Assembly: GCF_028694605.1 (NCBI RefSeq)
Contig: NZ_JAQVKP010000011.1
Location: 33,752 to 97,751, forward strand
From: Sulfurimonas sp.
GTDB taxonomy: Bacteria > Campylobacterota > Campylobacteria > Campylobacterales > Sulfurimonadaceae
Direction of reading: 5' to 3'
DNA length: 64,000 bases
The notes under the pieces are model-generated. The model saw nothing but the letters and a program-made list of their open reading frames with translations. It made no database searches and was not told the DNA's origin. Position numbers and translations under genes: made by a program. This document shows positions 9,355-18,594 of this stretch, in pieces; positions within the stretch are counted from its first letter, which is position 1, and each line of letters opens with the position of its first letter.

Positions 9355-9675
9355 TTAGCTCATCATAATTTCATAAGGTCGCTTAATCTCCCGTACAACC
9401 TCATCTACGCTCATGTGGCGTGATTTTCTTAAAAACTCACGCCCATCTAAAAAGAGCAGAACCGTAGGGATAGTAAAAACACTAAAGTATGCCGCTATCT
9501 CCTGCTCCACAGAAGTATCGATACTAAGAATCTTAAACTCCCTGAAATTACTCTCAATCGCTTCTAAAAGTTTTGGTTTTAGTGCGTGGCAAACGTTGCA
9601 TGTCGGGGCTGAGAAGTAAAGCATTACCGCCCGATTTTCTTTTATACTCTTGTCTATATCTTCTATTGTTTGCAT
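9355..9675 (-). CDS. Thioredoxin-fold protein (CNVC active site)
   Basis: A 106-residue thioredoxin-like protein with the redox pair C26-N-V-C29 in YFSAPTCNVCHALKP and cis-proline P70 in FTIPTVLLF. There is no signal peptide, so it is cytoplasmic. The active site differs from the WCGPC of main thioredoxins, so the partner is unknown. It stands alone and is divergent from the AEC transporter gene; the two -10 boxes lie back to back (9702-9707 and 9718-9723). Confidence 0.88.
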   Translation of the reverse strand: MQTIEDIDKSIKENRAVMLYFSAPTCNVCHALKPKLLEAIESNFREFKILSIDTSVEQEIAAYFSVFTIPTVLLFLDGREFLRKSRHMSVDEVVREIKRPYEIMMS

Positions 9676-9717
9676 AGAACCATCCCCTATTTTGGTGTGA
9701 AATTATACTCTATTTGC

Positions 9718-9723
9718 TATAAT
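9718..9723 (+). promoter_or_regulatory. -10 box placing transcription start at the ATG
   Basis: TATAAT is followed by CCCCCA and then the ATG at 9730. A start 7 nt after the -10 would be the A of the ATG, so the mRNA would be leaderless. A minus-strand TATAAT (9702-9707) for the thioredoxin gene lies 10 nt away. Confidence 0.6.
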
Positions 9724-9729
9724 CCCCCA

Positions 9730-10638
9730 ATGAGTTCAATACTATTTTCCATTCTGGCTATTTATATATTTATTGTCATCGGTTTTGTTGCAAAAATGAG
9801 CTTCAAAGAGAGGATTGATGACAAAACTATCACGCTTCTTAATGTCTATTTTTTACAGGTTTTTCTTACATTTTGGGGACTTCTTATCCGTCCTGTCGAT
9901 GTAACGCTTATTTTTGCACCCTCCATCTATCTTTTTATCACTCTTTTGGTTTTACTACTTGCAGCACTCTTTGCAAAAAAGTTGTTTCGAGATCAAAAAG
10001 AGTACTCTATAGCAACAGTTGCCGCAATTATAGGCAATACGGGCAATCTCGGCATTCCGCTTAACATAGCCATCTTCGGCGAGGAGTCGATTCCATACAC
10101 AACCGTTATCAATCTTATGAATGTCTTTATAGTCTATACTGTTGGTGTTTACTACTACTCAAGAGGAAGTTTTGATATAAAAACATCACTCACAAACATT
10201 ATCAAGCTTCCCATCCTGTGGGCGGCGATGGTGGCGATTTTGCTTAGCATCTATGGCTATAAGCCAAGCGAAGAGATTATGAAAACTCTTATGATGGGAG
10301 CTTATGCTTCCATTGTTATGCAGCTTCTTTTATTTGGTATCTATCTATATGGCACGAAAATAAGTGAGATTAGCAAAATGCTTACGCTATGGGTTATGGG
10401 CATAAAGTTTCTTTTTTTACCTGCTGTTGCATTTATCATACTCTCTTTTGTTGAACTTGACTCAATGATAAAAGGGATTATTTTTATAGAAATTTTAGTC
10501 CCTCTTGCCATTGCCAATGTAAATTTTGCCTCACTATACGAGTGTAAACCAAAAATCGTCACTGCGCTTGTTTTTATCTCCTCTCTTCTATTTTTAGGCA
10601 TCATCTTTATCGGTGTCAAGATACTCTCTTATCTATGA
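9730..10638 (+). CDS. AEC (auxin efflux carrier) family transporter
   Basis: A 302-residue inner-membrane protein with about ten hydrophobic segments. The conserved GNTGNLGIPLNIAIFGEES motif in the middle is the AEC/malonate-permease signature. The substrate is unknown. The ATG at 9730 (MSSILFSILAIYIF) is preferred over the upstream ATG at 9670 because that extension is polar and spans the promoter. There is no ribosome binding site (see the -10 at 9718). The stop overlaps the next start as ATGA. Confidence 0.85.
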   Translation: MSSILFSILAIYIFIVIGFVAKMSFKERIDDKTITLLNVYFLQVFLTFWGLLIRPVDVTLIFAPSIYLFITLLVLLLAALFAKKLFRDQKEYSIATVAAIIGNTGNLGIPLNIAIFGEESIPYTTVINLMNVFIVYTVGVYYYSRGSFDIKTSLTNIIKLPILWAAMVAILLSIYGYKPSEEIMKTLMMGAYASIVMQLLLFGIYLYGTKISEISKMLTLWVMGIKFLFLPAVAFIILSFVELDSMIKGIIFIEILVPLAIANVNFASLYECKPKIVTALVFISSLLFLGIIFIGVKILSYL

Positions 10639-11312
10639 ACAAAATATATAAAATCTATAAGCTATTGTATAAAAAATATGGAGCTCAGGGATGGTGGCCT
10701 ATCATCGGGTATGGATACCATAAACAAGACTACAGTTTTCCAAGAGATGAAAATGAGGTCTTTGAAGTTTGTTTGGGTTCTATATTGACACAAAATACAA
10801 CATTTACTTCTGTAGTAAAATCTTTGAATAATCTATATGCAAAAAACGCCATTAGCGCTTCTGCAATCTTATTAATGGACATTAACGAACTTAAAGAAGC
10901 CATAAGACCATCGGGATACTTTAACCAAAAAGCAAGGTACATTTTGGAGTTTACCAAATTTTATACCACTCTTTATGGTGCAACTCCAACACGTGAGGCG
11001 CTTTTAGATGTTGTTGGTATCGGGGAAGAGACTGCTGATTCCATGCTATTGTACGGTTACAATCAAAGAGAGTTTAAAGTCGATGCTTACACAAAACGCA
11101 TACTGCTTGCGCTTGGGATTATAGAGCAAAAAAACAGTTATTGCGAAATAAAGAAGCTTATGGAGAGTTCGCTAAAAGAGTGCATCAACGATGAGAAAGA
11201 ACTTCTAAAAGTCTATCAGGAGTTCCATGCTCTTTTGGTAGAGCATGGCAAAAAGTTTTATTCCAAAAAGCCTTATGGCGTTGGGTGCTTTTTAAAGGAG
11301 CATCTCCGCTAA
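10635..11312 (+). CDS. MagIII-like 3-methyladenine DNA glycosylase (EndoIII superfamily)
   Basis: A base-excision glycosylase of the helix-hairpin-helix family. LTQNT (51-55) and GWW near residue 20 match Helicobacter MagIII; the hairpin VVGIGEETADSMLLYG is followed by catalytic D150 in VDAYTKRI. The four-cysteine iron-sulfur cluster of endonuclease III is absent, as in MagIII. At 225 residues it is full length. Translation is coupled to the AEC gene by a 4-nt overlap. Confidence 0.85.
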   Translation: MNKIYKIYKLLYKKYGAQGWWPIIGYGYHKQDYSFPRDENEVFEVCLGSILTQNTTFTSVVKSLNNLYAKNAISASAILLMDINELKEAIRPSGYFNQKARYILEFTKFYTTLYGATPTREALLDVVGIGEETADSMLLYGYNQREFKVDAYTKRILLALGIIEQKNSYCEIKKLMESSLKECINDEKELLKVYQEFHALLVEHGKKFYSKKPYGVGCFLKEHLR

Positions 11313-11316
11313 TAAC

Positions 11317-11568
11317 CTATTTTTTACAGCTGCTAACCGTCATATTGATTCTGTTTTTTTGCAAAAACTTATCTCCAAGCCCTTTTACCTCTTTAATCTC
11401 GTCAACTTTACTAAAACAGTTGTGCTTCTTTCTATACTCCAAAATAGCATTTGCTTTTGCCTCTCCAACGCCATTGAGTGTCATAAGCTCCGTTTTATTT
11501 GCTTTGTTAATATCTACTGCTCCAAAACTAAGTGAAACTCCTAAAATCAACAGTGACAACCATCTCAT
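11317..11568 (-). CDS. ComEA-like secreted helix-hairpin-helix protein
   Basis: An 83-residue protein with a signal peptide (MRWLSLLILGVSLSFGA) and two HhH motifs, LNGVGEAKANAILEYR and VKGLGDKF. Short secreted HhH proteins of this type bind DNA in the periplasm and are often needed for natural transformation. It has a good AGGAG site and converges with the glycosylase gene, 4 nt between stops. Confidence 0.85.
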   Translation of the reverse strand: MRWLSLLILGVSLSFGAVDINKANKTELMTLNGVGEAKANAILEYRKKHNCFSKVDEIKEVKGLGDKFLQKNRINMTVSSCKK

Positions 11569-11760
11569 ATATAACTCCTTATAATTTTAAATGTTTTATT
11601 TTATACTTAAAAACAAAAATATTTATCTATTTTTAACAAAATTTATTAAATTTTCCGCAAACTAGTCTATTTTGTAACATGATAGAATTTAAATATAAGA
11701 AAAATTAAATATTTGAGAGAAGAATCAAGAGAGCAAGAGGCGTTTTGCCCCTTACGAGAT
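11569..11760. other. Spacer between comEA-like gene and tkt
   Basis: AT-rich; it holds the comEA-like promoter region (minus-strand TATAAG close to the start) and a GC-rich imperfect inverted repeat near 11737-11755 just past the tkt stop that may act as a weak terminator. I see no ORF. Confidence 0.4.
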
Positions 11761-13683
11761 TTAGATGATTTTTGCCAAAACTGCTTCCACAGAGAAACCA
11801 AATTTTACAAAAAGCTTGTCTGCGGGAGCCGAAGCGCCGAATGTGTCCATACCGATTACCTCATCTGCTAGGCGGTACCACTCTAAACCACGGGCTGCTT
11901 CAATAGCCACTTTTTTAGTTTGTGATTTGATAACTGAATCTATATAAGATTTTTCTTGCTCTATAAAAAGGTCATAACACGGAACAGAAACAACATCTGC
12001 CTTAACACCTTTTACATTTAACGCATCTTTTACTTTAAGAGCAAGCTCCACTTCGCTGCCGCTTGCCATAAGAGTTATAGTCGCATCTGCATCACTGGCA
12101 AGCAAGTATCCGCCCTGAGCTACACTCCCTTTTATCGGAGAAGGAAGAACTGAAAGATTTTGTCTTGAGCAGACGAAAGCAGACGGAGATTTTTTCATCT
12201 CTAGCGCCACCTTCCAAGCTTCTACATTTTCCACGCCGTCAGCCGGTCTCCAAACATAGAAGTTTGGAAGCGCACGGAATTGGCTTAGATGCTCAATAGG
12301 CTGGTGTGTCGGTCCGTCTTCGCCTACCCCAATACTGTCATGCGTCCAAATAAAGAAGTGCTGAATGCCAGATAGAGCTGCGATGCGTGCCGCCGGTTTG
12401 AGATAATCAGAAAAGACAAAGAACGTAGCTGAAAATGGCATGAGTGGCCCATAAAGAGCGATTGCATTGGTAATTGAAGCCATTGCATGCTCACGGATTC
12501 CAAAGTAGATATTTCTTCCCTTTGGATAAGTACCCATATCAACAAGTTCGGTTTTGTTTGACGGGCTAAGATCTGCAGAGCCGCCTAAAAAACAAGGAAG
12601 CGCTTTTGCGATTGCATTTAAGATTTTGCCGTTTGTATTTCTCGTTGCATCAGCTTTTTCAAAAGCAGGCCACTGGATACGGGAAAAATCAGGATTTTGC
12701 AGAGCTGCCAAAGCCTCATTTTGCTCTGAAAGCGGAAGAGTTTTAAGAGAGTGAATCCACTCACGTTCTAACAAGTCACCCTTTTCTACTGCACATCTAA
12801 AGCGAGTCATCACATCTTCATCTACGTGAAAACATCTCTGCGCATCAAATCCACAAGCACTTTTTGCCTCAGAGATAACATCGCCACCTAGCGGAGCACC
12901 GTGAGAGTGGTGAGAGCCTTCAAGTTTGCCTGCACCTTTTGCGATAGTCGTATTTGCGATGATGATGGTAGGCTTAGAGTTGGATTTTGCAGTAGTGATT
13001 GCGCTGTCAATCTCATCAAAATTATGACCGTCACACTCCAAAACATCCCAGCCTTGCGATTCAAAACGAAGACGAATATTTTCACTAATACTTAAACTCG
13101 TTGAACCCTCAATGGTGATGCGGTTGGAGTCGTAAATAAGTATGAGATTGTCAAGTTTGTTGTGTCCAGCGATAGAACATGCCTCATAGCTCACACCCTC
13201 TTCCAAATCTCCGTCACCGCACAAGCAGTAAACATTGTGGTTAATAACTTTTGCTGTCTCAGAATTAACTTGTGCACCGACAAACTTTGAAGCCATTGCA
13301 AAACCAACCGCATTGGCTATACCTTGCCCAAGCGGACCGGTTGTGATTTCAATCCCCTCGGTATGTCCAAATTCTGGATGCCCCGGAGTTTTTGAGTCAA
13401 GTTGGCGAAAGTTTTTCAAATCATCAACAGTGAGGCCATACCCCCAAAGATAGTAAAGCGAGTAGATAAGCCCTGTCGCATGCCCGCCGGAAAAAACAAG
13501 TCTGTCGCGGTTTAACCAAGATGGGTTTTTTGGATTATGGTTTAGATGTTCGCTTAAAACTACTGCAATATCTGCAAGCCCCATCGGTGCACCGGGATGT
13601 CCGGAGTTTGCCTGCTGCACCATATCTGCCGCTAAAAATCTAATCGTATCTGCCATTTTTTGGCGCATCATATTGTTGTCCAT
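11761..13683 (-). CDS. tkt: Transketolase
   Basis: Transfers two-carbon ketol units between sugar phosphates (pentose phosphate pathway, and carbon regeneration in autotrophs) using thiamine diphosphate. The 640 residues include the substrate-site segment SGHPGAPMG, the ThDP motif GDGDLEEG...N, GPLGQGIA, and the central GVGEDGPTHQPIEHL loop. The ATG at 13683 has an AAAGGTAA site. It is followed upstream by ispA with a 20-nt gap, an order also suited to linked isoprenoid supply. Confidence 0.96.
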   Translation of the reverse strand: MDNNMMRQKMADTIRFLAADMVQQANSGHPGAPMGLADIAVVLSEHLNHNPKNPSWLNRDRLVFSGGHATGLIYSLYYLWGYGLTVDDLKNFRQLDSKTPGHPEFGHTEGIEITTGPLGQGIANAVGFAMASKFVGAQVNSETAKVINHNVYCLCGDGDLEEGVSYEACSIAGHNKLDNLILIYDSNRITIEGSTSLSISENIRLRFESQGWDVLECDGHNFDEIDSAITTAKSNSKPTIIIANTTIAKGAGKLEGSHHSHGAPLGGDVISEAKSACGFDAQRCFHVDEDVMTRFRCAVEKGDLLEREWIHSLKTLPLSEQNEALAALQNPDFSRIQWPAFEKADATRNTNGKILNAIAKALPCFLGGSADLSPSNKTELVDMGTYPKGRNIYFGIREHAMASITNAIALYGPLMPFSATFFVFSDYLKPAARIAALSGIQHFFIWTHDSIGVGEDGPTHQPIEHLSQFRALPNFYVWRPADGVENVEAWKVALEMKKSPSAFVCSRQNLSVLPSPIKGSVAQGGYLLASDADATITLMASGSEVELALKVKDALNVKGVKADVVSVPCYDLFIEQEKSYIDSVIKSQTKKVAIEAARGLEWYRLADEVIGMDTFGASAPADKLFVKFGFSVEAVLAKII

Positions 13684-13703
13684 ATTTGTTACCTTTATTT
13701 GAT

Positions 13704-14549
13704 TTATCTATGTCTGTTGATATAGTGTGTTAAAAGAGGTGAAAGCTCATCTTTGAGCTTTGCATCAAAACTCTCAAGCTCTTCTGTGACTTCTTGCGCC
13801 AACTCGTTTGCTTCATTCATAGCCACGCCAAGACCAAGAAGCGTTACAAAACTATTTTTTGCTTCGTCGTTATTTGTGAGTTTTCCGGCTGTTTCACTAC
13901 TTTGCGTTACATCCAAAATATCATCTTGAATCTGAAAAAGAAGTCCAAGTTTTATCCCGAACTCATAAAGTCGTTCTCCCAGCTTTTCATCGCCAATAAT
14001 AATTGCTCCCATCTTAAGTGATGCGGCAATCAATTTTGCAGTTTTGTTAATATGCAAAACTCTTACATCCTCTATGTCAAGCGGTTTGTTTTCAAAATAA
14101 CAGTCTATCGCTTGTCCAAGCACCATGCCGTTCAAACCGCCATTAACAGCAAGCTCTCTCATGAGTGCCACCCTTGTAGCATCTGAAAAAGGAGCGTCAC
14201 ATAAAACTTCAAAGGAGTAGGTATTGAGTGCATCACCCGCCAAGATGGCAGTTACCTCGTCAAAAGCAACATGAAGTGTCGGTTCTCCACGTCGAAGCGG
14301 CGAATTATCCATTGCAGGTAAATCATCATGAATTAAGGAGTATGTGTGTAGAAGCTCTATAGCATACGCACCATAGTATGCTCCGCCAACCAATAGCGGA
14401 TTATATGCATTGACGACACTCAAAAGAAGTGCCGGACGAAATCTTTTCCCACCTGCAATAAGCATCTTTTGGAGTGCTTTCTCGTAAGTCGGATGAATGC
14501 TCTTAGAAGTCGGTAAGTGATTTAGTAAAAAATTCTCAAAGTTTTGCAT
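13704..14549 (-). CDS. ispA: Polyprenyl diphosphate synthase (farnesyl/geranyl-type)
   Basis: Condenses isopentenyl diphosphate with allylic diphosphates, feeding quinone and undecaprenol synthesis. At 281 residues it has GGKRFRPAL, the first aspartate motif DDLPAMD (75-81) with RRGEPT after it, and the second motif DDILD near 211. The DDX4D form is that of type II farnesyl/short-chain enzymes. A minus-strand TACAAT lies 5 nt before the ATG, so an internal promoter with little or no leader is possible. Confidence 0.92.
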   Translation of the reverse strand: MQNFENFLLNHLPTSKSIHPTYEKALQKMLIAGGKRFRPALLLSVVNAYNPLLVGGAYYGAYAIELLHTYSLIHDDLPAMDNSPLRRGEPTLHVAFDEVTAILAGDALNTYSFEVLCDAPFSDATRVALMRELAVNGGLNGMVLGQAIDCYFENKPLDIEDVRVLHINKTAKLIAASLKMGAIIIGDEKLGERLYEFGIKLGLLFQIQDDILDVTQSSETAGKLTNNDEAKNSFVTLLGLGVAMNEANELAQEVTEELESFDAKLKDELSPLLTHYINRHR

Positions 14550-14561
14550 GCGAAATTGTAT

Positions 14562-15542
14562 CTAATTTAGTTTCACAAAAAACTGAAAATTTTCTCTTTC
14601 AAATAGAAGATTAACCTCATTTTTTGGCTTATTTATCTGTGTAAAGATATCATCATAAGCTCTTAAGTCTTTTTTATTTATCTGCATCAATCTATCGCCT
14701 GTTTTTAAACCGTAGCGCGCCGCATGCCTCTCAATATTTATTATTTGTAGATTTTTATCAAAAGAGAGTCCTAAAAACTCTAAAAACACATCAGCTTTGT
14801 ATCCTCCGCCGGCTCTTTTTTGTGTAGCTGCTTTATGCACGGCTACTTTATCAGCTCTTTTAACCTTCAAAGTGTGCTTAGAACCTATAGGACTAAAAAG
14901 TATATCTCGCATTAACTGCGCACTCTCTTTGACCTTTTTGCCATCAAATTCAAGTACAATATCTCCCACTTGGATAAGATTGCCTTGAATGAAAGGGTTA
15001 GAACTTGTCACAACAACAGCTCCGTTTTCATCTTTTACTCTAATACCTATATCGCCGTAAGAGACCTCTTTTGTCTTTAAAAATCTCTCTATATACTCTT
15101 TTTCTATGATGCCGCGCTCAGTTACAATCCCCTCTAATACACAGCAGCTATTTAGAAGAAGGCTAGGTGCTGATAGTGGTTCACTGAAGGTTGCAAGAGT
15201 GTTTAAACCGATCTGTTTTTTTACGATTTTGCCCTCTACAACCCGTTTGTTATCGACACCTATCAGACCAAGAGCTACGTTCATGTTTATAAGAAATGGA
15301 TATTTGAATTTTTTTTCATCCTCTATAAGATAAAGGGAAAGATATGAATCATGTTTTATGATTTTTGCATTTGGTGGAGTTGCGGAAAAAACTAATCTTT
15401 GATTGTTTTTAAGAGGAATTTGAACTGTTTGTTCTACAATTGACTCAGAATCTACTACTTTTTGTCTGCAAGAGTCCAAACCGTCTTGACATGCATAAAG
15501 GCTTAAAAAAAAGAGGTGCAGCGCTACTAATAGCCTAAGCAC
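14562..15542 (-). CDS. Exported PDZ-domain protein
   Basis: A 326-residue protein with an N-terminal signal (MLRLLVALHLFFLSLYACQD), an N-terminal all-beta region and two PDZ-like segments (about 160-235, GIRVKDENGAVVV...VGDIVLEFDGKKV; and about 250-315, LKTGDRLMQINKKDL). No protease domain is present. It probably acts as a periplasmic scaffold or substrate-recognition factor. It starts at GTG 15542, with GGGAG in a suitable position inside the end of the YbaB gene. Confidence 0.75.
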   Translation of the reverse strand: MLRLLVALHLFFLSLYACQDGLDSCRQKVVDSESIVEQTVQIPLKNNQRLVFSATPPNAKIIKHDSYLSLYLIEDEKKFKYPFLINMNVALGLIGVDNKRVVEGKIVKKQIGLNTLATFSEPLSAPSLLLNSCCVLEGIVTERGIIEKEYIERFLKTKEVSYGDIGIRVKDENGAVVVTSSNPFIQGNLIQVGDIVLEFDGKKVKESAQLMRDILFSPIGSKHTLKVKRADKVAVHKAATQKRAGGGYKADVFLEFLGLSFDKNLQIINIERHAARYGLKTGDRLMQINKKDLRAYDDIFTQINKPKNEVNLLFERENFQFFVKLN

Positions 15543-15851
15543 CTACTTGCTCCCAAAAGGGTTAATGCCGCCTAGCATACCCAAAGCACTATTTTGCCTA
15601 TTGTCTTCTACCATCTTGTTAGCATCATTTATGGCACCGATAAGTAAAATCTGCAGAGCGTCTTTATCTTCAAGAAGTGAGTCATCAATATTTATATCTG
15701 TTACCTCACCTTTGCCGTTTATGGTTACTTCAACCATACCGCCGCCGCTTTTTACCGTAAAATTTTTTGACTCTAGTTCAGTTTGAAGTTTTTTAGCGTT
15801 CTCTTGCATGCTCTCAAGCATTTTGCCCATCTCGCCTAAATTTCCAAACAT
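15543..15851 (-). CDS. YbaB/EbfC family nucleoid-associated protein
   Basis: A 102-residue protein with the family's N-terminal coiled coil (MGKMLESMQENAKKLQTEL) and the core VEVTINGKGEVTDINID. Members form tweezer-like dimers that bind DNA. It sits between panD and the PDZ gene with 3 nt or less on each side, so it is part of one operon. Confidence 0.9.
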   Translation of the reverse strand: MFGNLGEMGKMLESMQENAKKLQTELESKNFTVKSGGGMVEVTINGKGEVTDINIDDSLLEDKDALQILLIGAINDANKMVEDNRQNSALGMLGGINPFGSK

Positions 15852-15854
15852 CGC

Positions 15855-16220
15855 CTAAATCTCTTCTAAAATTTCTTCTATATCGTTGTCTTCATTGACC
15901 AAAACAACCCTTGGCTTATATGCCGCAAGTTCACTCTCATCATAAGTAGCATACGCAACGATAATTATTTTATCGCCTTTATGAACTTTTCTAGCAGCAG
16001 CTCCGTTAAGGCAGATATCTCTCTTACCGCGCTCACCTAAAATAATATACGTTGAAAATCTTTCACCATTGTTGATATTTAAAATTTCAACTTTTTGTCC
16101 AACCCTCATCTTTGAAGCTTCTAAAAGTTCCTCATCTACAGTAATAGAACCAACATAATTGAGGTTGGCATCTGTTACAGTAGCGCGATGAATTTTGCTG
16201 TACAGCATCTCTATTGTCAT
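15855..16220 (-). CDS. panD: Aspartate 1-decarboxylase proenzyme
   Basis: Makes beta-alanine for pantothenate and coenzyme A. The 121-residue proenzyme self-cleaves between G24 and S25 ([12 protein letters not shown]), turning Ser25 into the pyruvoyl cofactor. The downstream [16 protein letters not shown] segment is conserved. It lies 2 nt from the ferredoxin gene and 3 nt from ybaB. Confidence 0.95.
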   Translation of the reverse strand: MTIEMLYSKIHRATVTDANLNYVGSITVDEELLEASKMRVGQKVEILNINNGERFSTYIILGERGKRDICLNGAAARKVHKGDKIIIVAYATYDESELAAYKPRVVLVNEDNDIEEILEEI

Positions 16221-16222
16221 TT

Positions 16223-16597
16223 TTACATTCCCATCTGTTTTTTCATCTCACATGGAGAAATTGGCTCACCCCACATATCTTCGCTAATCAAATACTCTTT
16301 GACAACGTTTCCGCCGATAAGGTGCTCCTCGATAATTCTGTCAATCTTCTCTTTTGTAAGTGCGGCATACATAAAATGCCCTGGTTCTACAAGCATAACA
16401 GGACCTGCAAGACAGCGGTTAAGGCATGAAGTACGAATCGGCTGTACAGTACCCATAATCCCCTCTTTCATCAACTTTTGTGCCAAATGTTGAAACAAGT
16501 CCTGCGTTTGCGGGTTAACACACGATGGCTTAGGCATCCCCGGAGGAGATGATTGTTCACATTTAAATATATAAAATGCCGGCTGAGGAATCCCCAT
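16223..16597 (-). CDS. Thioredoxin-like [2Fe-2S] ferredoxin
   Basis: The 124-residue protein has cysteines at 13, 26, 58 and 62, the same spacing (13 and 4) as the thioredoxin-fold ferredoxin of Aquifex. The segment [11 protein letters not shown] is typical. It is likely an electron carrier in the cytoplasm. It has a strong AAGGAAGG site and starts the operon with panD and ybaB. Confidence 0.9.
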   Translation of the reverse strand: MGIPQPAFYIFKCEQSSPPGMPKPSCVNPQTQDLFQHLAQKLMKEGIMGTVQPIRTSCLNRCLAGPVMLVEPGHFMYAALTKEKIDRIIEEHLIGGNVVKEYLISEDMWGEPISPCEMKKQMGM

Positions 16598-16703
16598 AAA
16601 AACCTTCCTTTTAAAAAATTTTGCAATTGTAACAAAAAAGTAACCCTAAAATGATAATAAGCCCAAATAAGTTCATTTATTTAAGTTTAGGATACCTCTT
16701 ATG

Positions 16704-17999
16704 TTACTTACTGGCAAGTATCTCTCTTACCACTTCTCTATCATCAAAAGGAAACATCTGTTCATATATTATCTGATAGGTTTCATCCCCTTTTCCAAGA
16801 ATAACAACAACTTCATCTTCTTTTTGGTCATTAAGTGCCATCTCAATGGCTTTTCTTCTGTTTAACTCTACACTTACTATACTTTTATCTTCTATGCCTT
16901 CCAAAATATCATTAACTATATCTTGTGGCTCTTCATTTCTCGGGTTGTCGCTTGTTATATAAACTTTTTTTGCCAAACTTGCCGCAACTCTGCCCATCAA
17001 AGGTCTTTTTGTTCTGTCTCTGTCTCCGCCTGCACCAAAAACAACTAAAAGTTCTTTCTCTTTTAGTGCATTAAGAACTTGTGCCATTCCATCAGGCGTA
17101 TGAGCAAAATCAACGATAACATTTGGAACTTCGCTTACCTGCTCCATTCGTCCGCTCACACCCGCAAAGTTATCAACCACTTCACATACCTCTTCAAGTT
17201 TTTTACCGCTTAAAAGATGCGTTGCTGCGATTGCAGCCATTAAGTTATAGAGATTAAAAAAACCATGCAATGCAGAAGTAAAAGGAACGACTTGTCCAAA
17301 GTGCTGTATAATGCCGCTAGTTGCGTTGTTGAGCGAATAAGCTATCAATCTATAAGTTGCTGCATTTTCAATCCCATAAGTAAAAGTATTTTTGATTGCA
17401 AAGGATGCCTTTGGTTCATCTTTGTTGATTAGTTTTTTACCGTCATCTTGAAAGAAACTGTTTTTTGTAGCTATATATTCGCCTATTGTTTTATGAAAAT
17501 CAAGATGGTCTTGCGTGATATTTGTTAAAATTTTCAGTTCAAAATTAAGCCCCTCAACCCTTTTTTGTGCTATTGCATGAGAGCTTACTTCCATGATAAA
17601 AAATTCGCACCCCTCACTTACCGCTTGATATATATGCTTATACGTATTGAGCAGTGACGGCGTTGTGAGTGTTTTTCCCTCAACAGTTCTGTCGTTCATA
17701 AAAAAACCGCGAGTTCCCTGAAATGCCGCTTTATACCCCAAATCCAAAAGAAATGAGTAGATGGCACTTGCGGTTGTAGTTTTACCATTTGTTCCTGTAA
17801 TACCTACAATTTTTATCCTATCTATGCCAAAAAGTCTTGCTACCTCTTTAATGTTAATAATAGAGTGTGCACCTCTCGCTTTTGCATCTTTAAGATACTT
17901 CTCATTTTGCGGTGTTAAAACAAATGCCGTCTCCGCGTCACACTCTTTTGAGTCTTCTGTTATGTACCTAAACGCTTCCTCTGGAAGTTCAATTTTCAA
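16704..17999 (-). CDS. murE: UDP-MurNAc-L-Ala-D-Glu:meso-diaminopimelate ligase
   Basis: Adds meso-diaminopimelate to the peptidoglycan precursor. The ATP site GTNGKTTT is at 69-76; DNPRNEEP near residue 350 is the diaminopimelate-selecting motif; GKGDETYQ is near the C-terminus. With 431 residues the N-terminal UDP-binding domain is shorter than in E. coli (495), as in other Campylobacterota. It overlaps the upstream TPR-like gene by 11 nt. Confidence 0.95.
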   Translation of the reverse strand: MKIELPEEAFRYITEDSKECDAETAFVLTPQNEKYLKDAKARGAHSIINIKEVARLFGIDRIKIVGITGTNGKTTTASAIYSFLLDLGYKAAFQGTRGFFMNDRTVEGKTLTTPSLLNTYKHIYQAVSEGCEFFIMEVSSHAIAQKRVEGLNFELKILTNITQDHLDFHKTIGEYIATKNSFFQDDGKKLINKDEPKASFAIKNTFTYGIENAATYRLIAYSLNNATSGIIQHFGQVVPFTSALHGFFNLYNLMAAIAATHLLSGKKLEEVCEVVDNFAGVSGRMEQVSEVPNVIVDFAHTPDGMAQVLNALKEKELLVVFGAGGDRDRTKRPLMGRVAASLAKKVYITSDNPRNEEPQDIVNDILEGIEDKSIVSVELNRRKAIEMALNDQKEDEVVVILGKGDETYQIIYEQMFPFDDREVVREILASK

Positions 18000-18579
18000 C
18001 TTTTTTGCCTTGTGCTAATTTTTTGAGAAGTTTTCTGAGAAGCTTATCGCTGGGATAAACACTCAAGGCATTTTCAAGATATGTAAGCGCCATCTCCGCA
18101 AAACCATGTTCTATCAGCTTGTCTAAAAAATCTATAAAATCCTCTTTTTGCGTGATAATAACACGTGTTGAAAACATGATATTTTCAAAAATTTCTTTAA
18201 AATCTCCACCCTCATCTACAAGAGTTTTAAAATCTTGGTATAAAATCCCATCTTCAAACTCAATTCTATCTCGCAGAGGTTCTGCAAAAACTTCTCTAAG
18301 CTTCTCTAACGAGCCATCCATATTTTTTAGTATCTCGCTCATAATAATATCTGCCTGCTCTTTGTCCTCTTCTTTTAGTACCTCATAGTAGTCAAATAGA
18401 GCCTCAGCCCCACCCTCTCCGCTTAGTGCCATCTCTGCCAAAATAACACCGTTATAAGCCTCTTGAGAGTTAGGAAAATTTTGCAAAACAGCAGCAAACT
18501 TCTCTAATGCATTTTTATAATCTGAGCGAGAGAAGCTCTCTTTTGCTTGTGTTAATGTCTTATATTTGCTCATAGCCAT
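17989..18579 (-). CDS. Hypothetical helical (TPR-like) protein
   Basis: A 196-residue soluble alpha-helical protein. The first 45 residues (SFSRSDYKNALEKFAAVLQNFPNSQEAYNG) resemble one tetratricopeptide repeat, and the C-terminus (FAEMALTYLENALSVYPSDKLLRKLL) a second. The middle is acidic. No catalytic motif is seen. It is cotranscribed with the upstream nifU-like gene and overlaps murE. A scaffold role would be a guess. Confidence 0.75.
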   Translation of the reverse strand: MAMSKYKTLTQAKESFSRSDYKNALEKFAAVLQNFPNSQEAYNGVILAEMALSGEGGAEALFDYYEVLKEEDKEQADIIMSEILKNMDGSLEKLREVFAEPLRDRIEFEDGILYQDFKTLVDEGGDFKEIFENIMFSTRVIITQKEDFIDFLDKLIEHGFAEMALTYLENALSVYPSDKLLRKLLKKLAQGKKVEN

Positions 18580-18594
18580 TTTTTATACATCCGT

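Noticed and set aside
14547..14560. ispA as a fifth leaderless gene (TACAAT 5 nt before ATG)
   Set aside because: The spacing is 5, the hexamer overlaps the end of the upstream gene's region, and the gene lies in a likely operon; too weak to claim.
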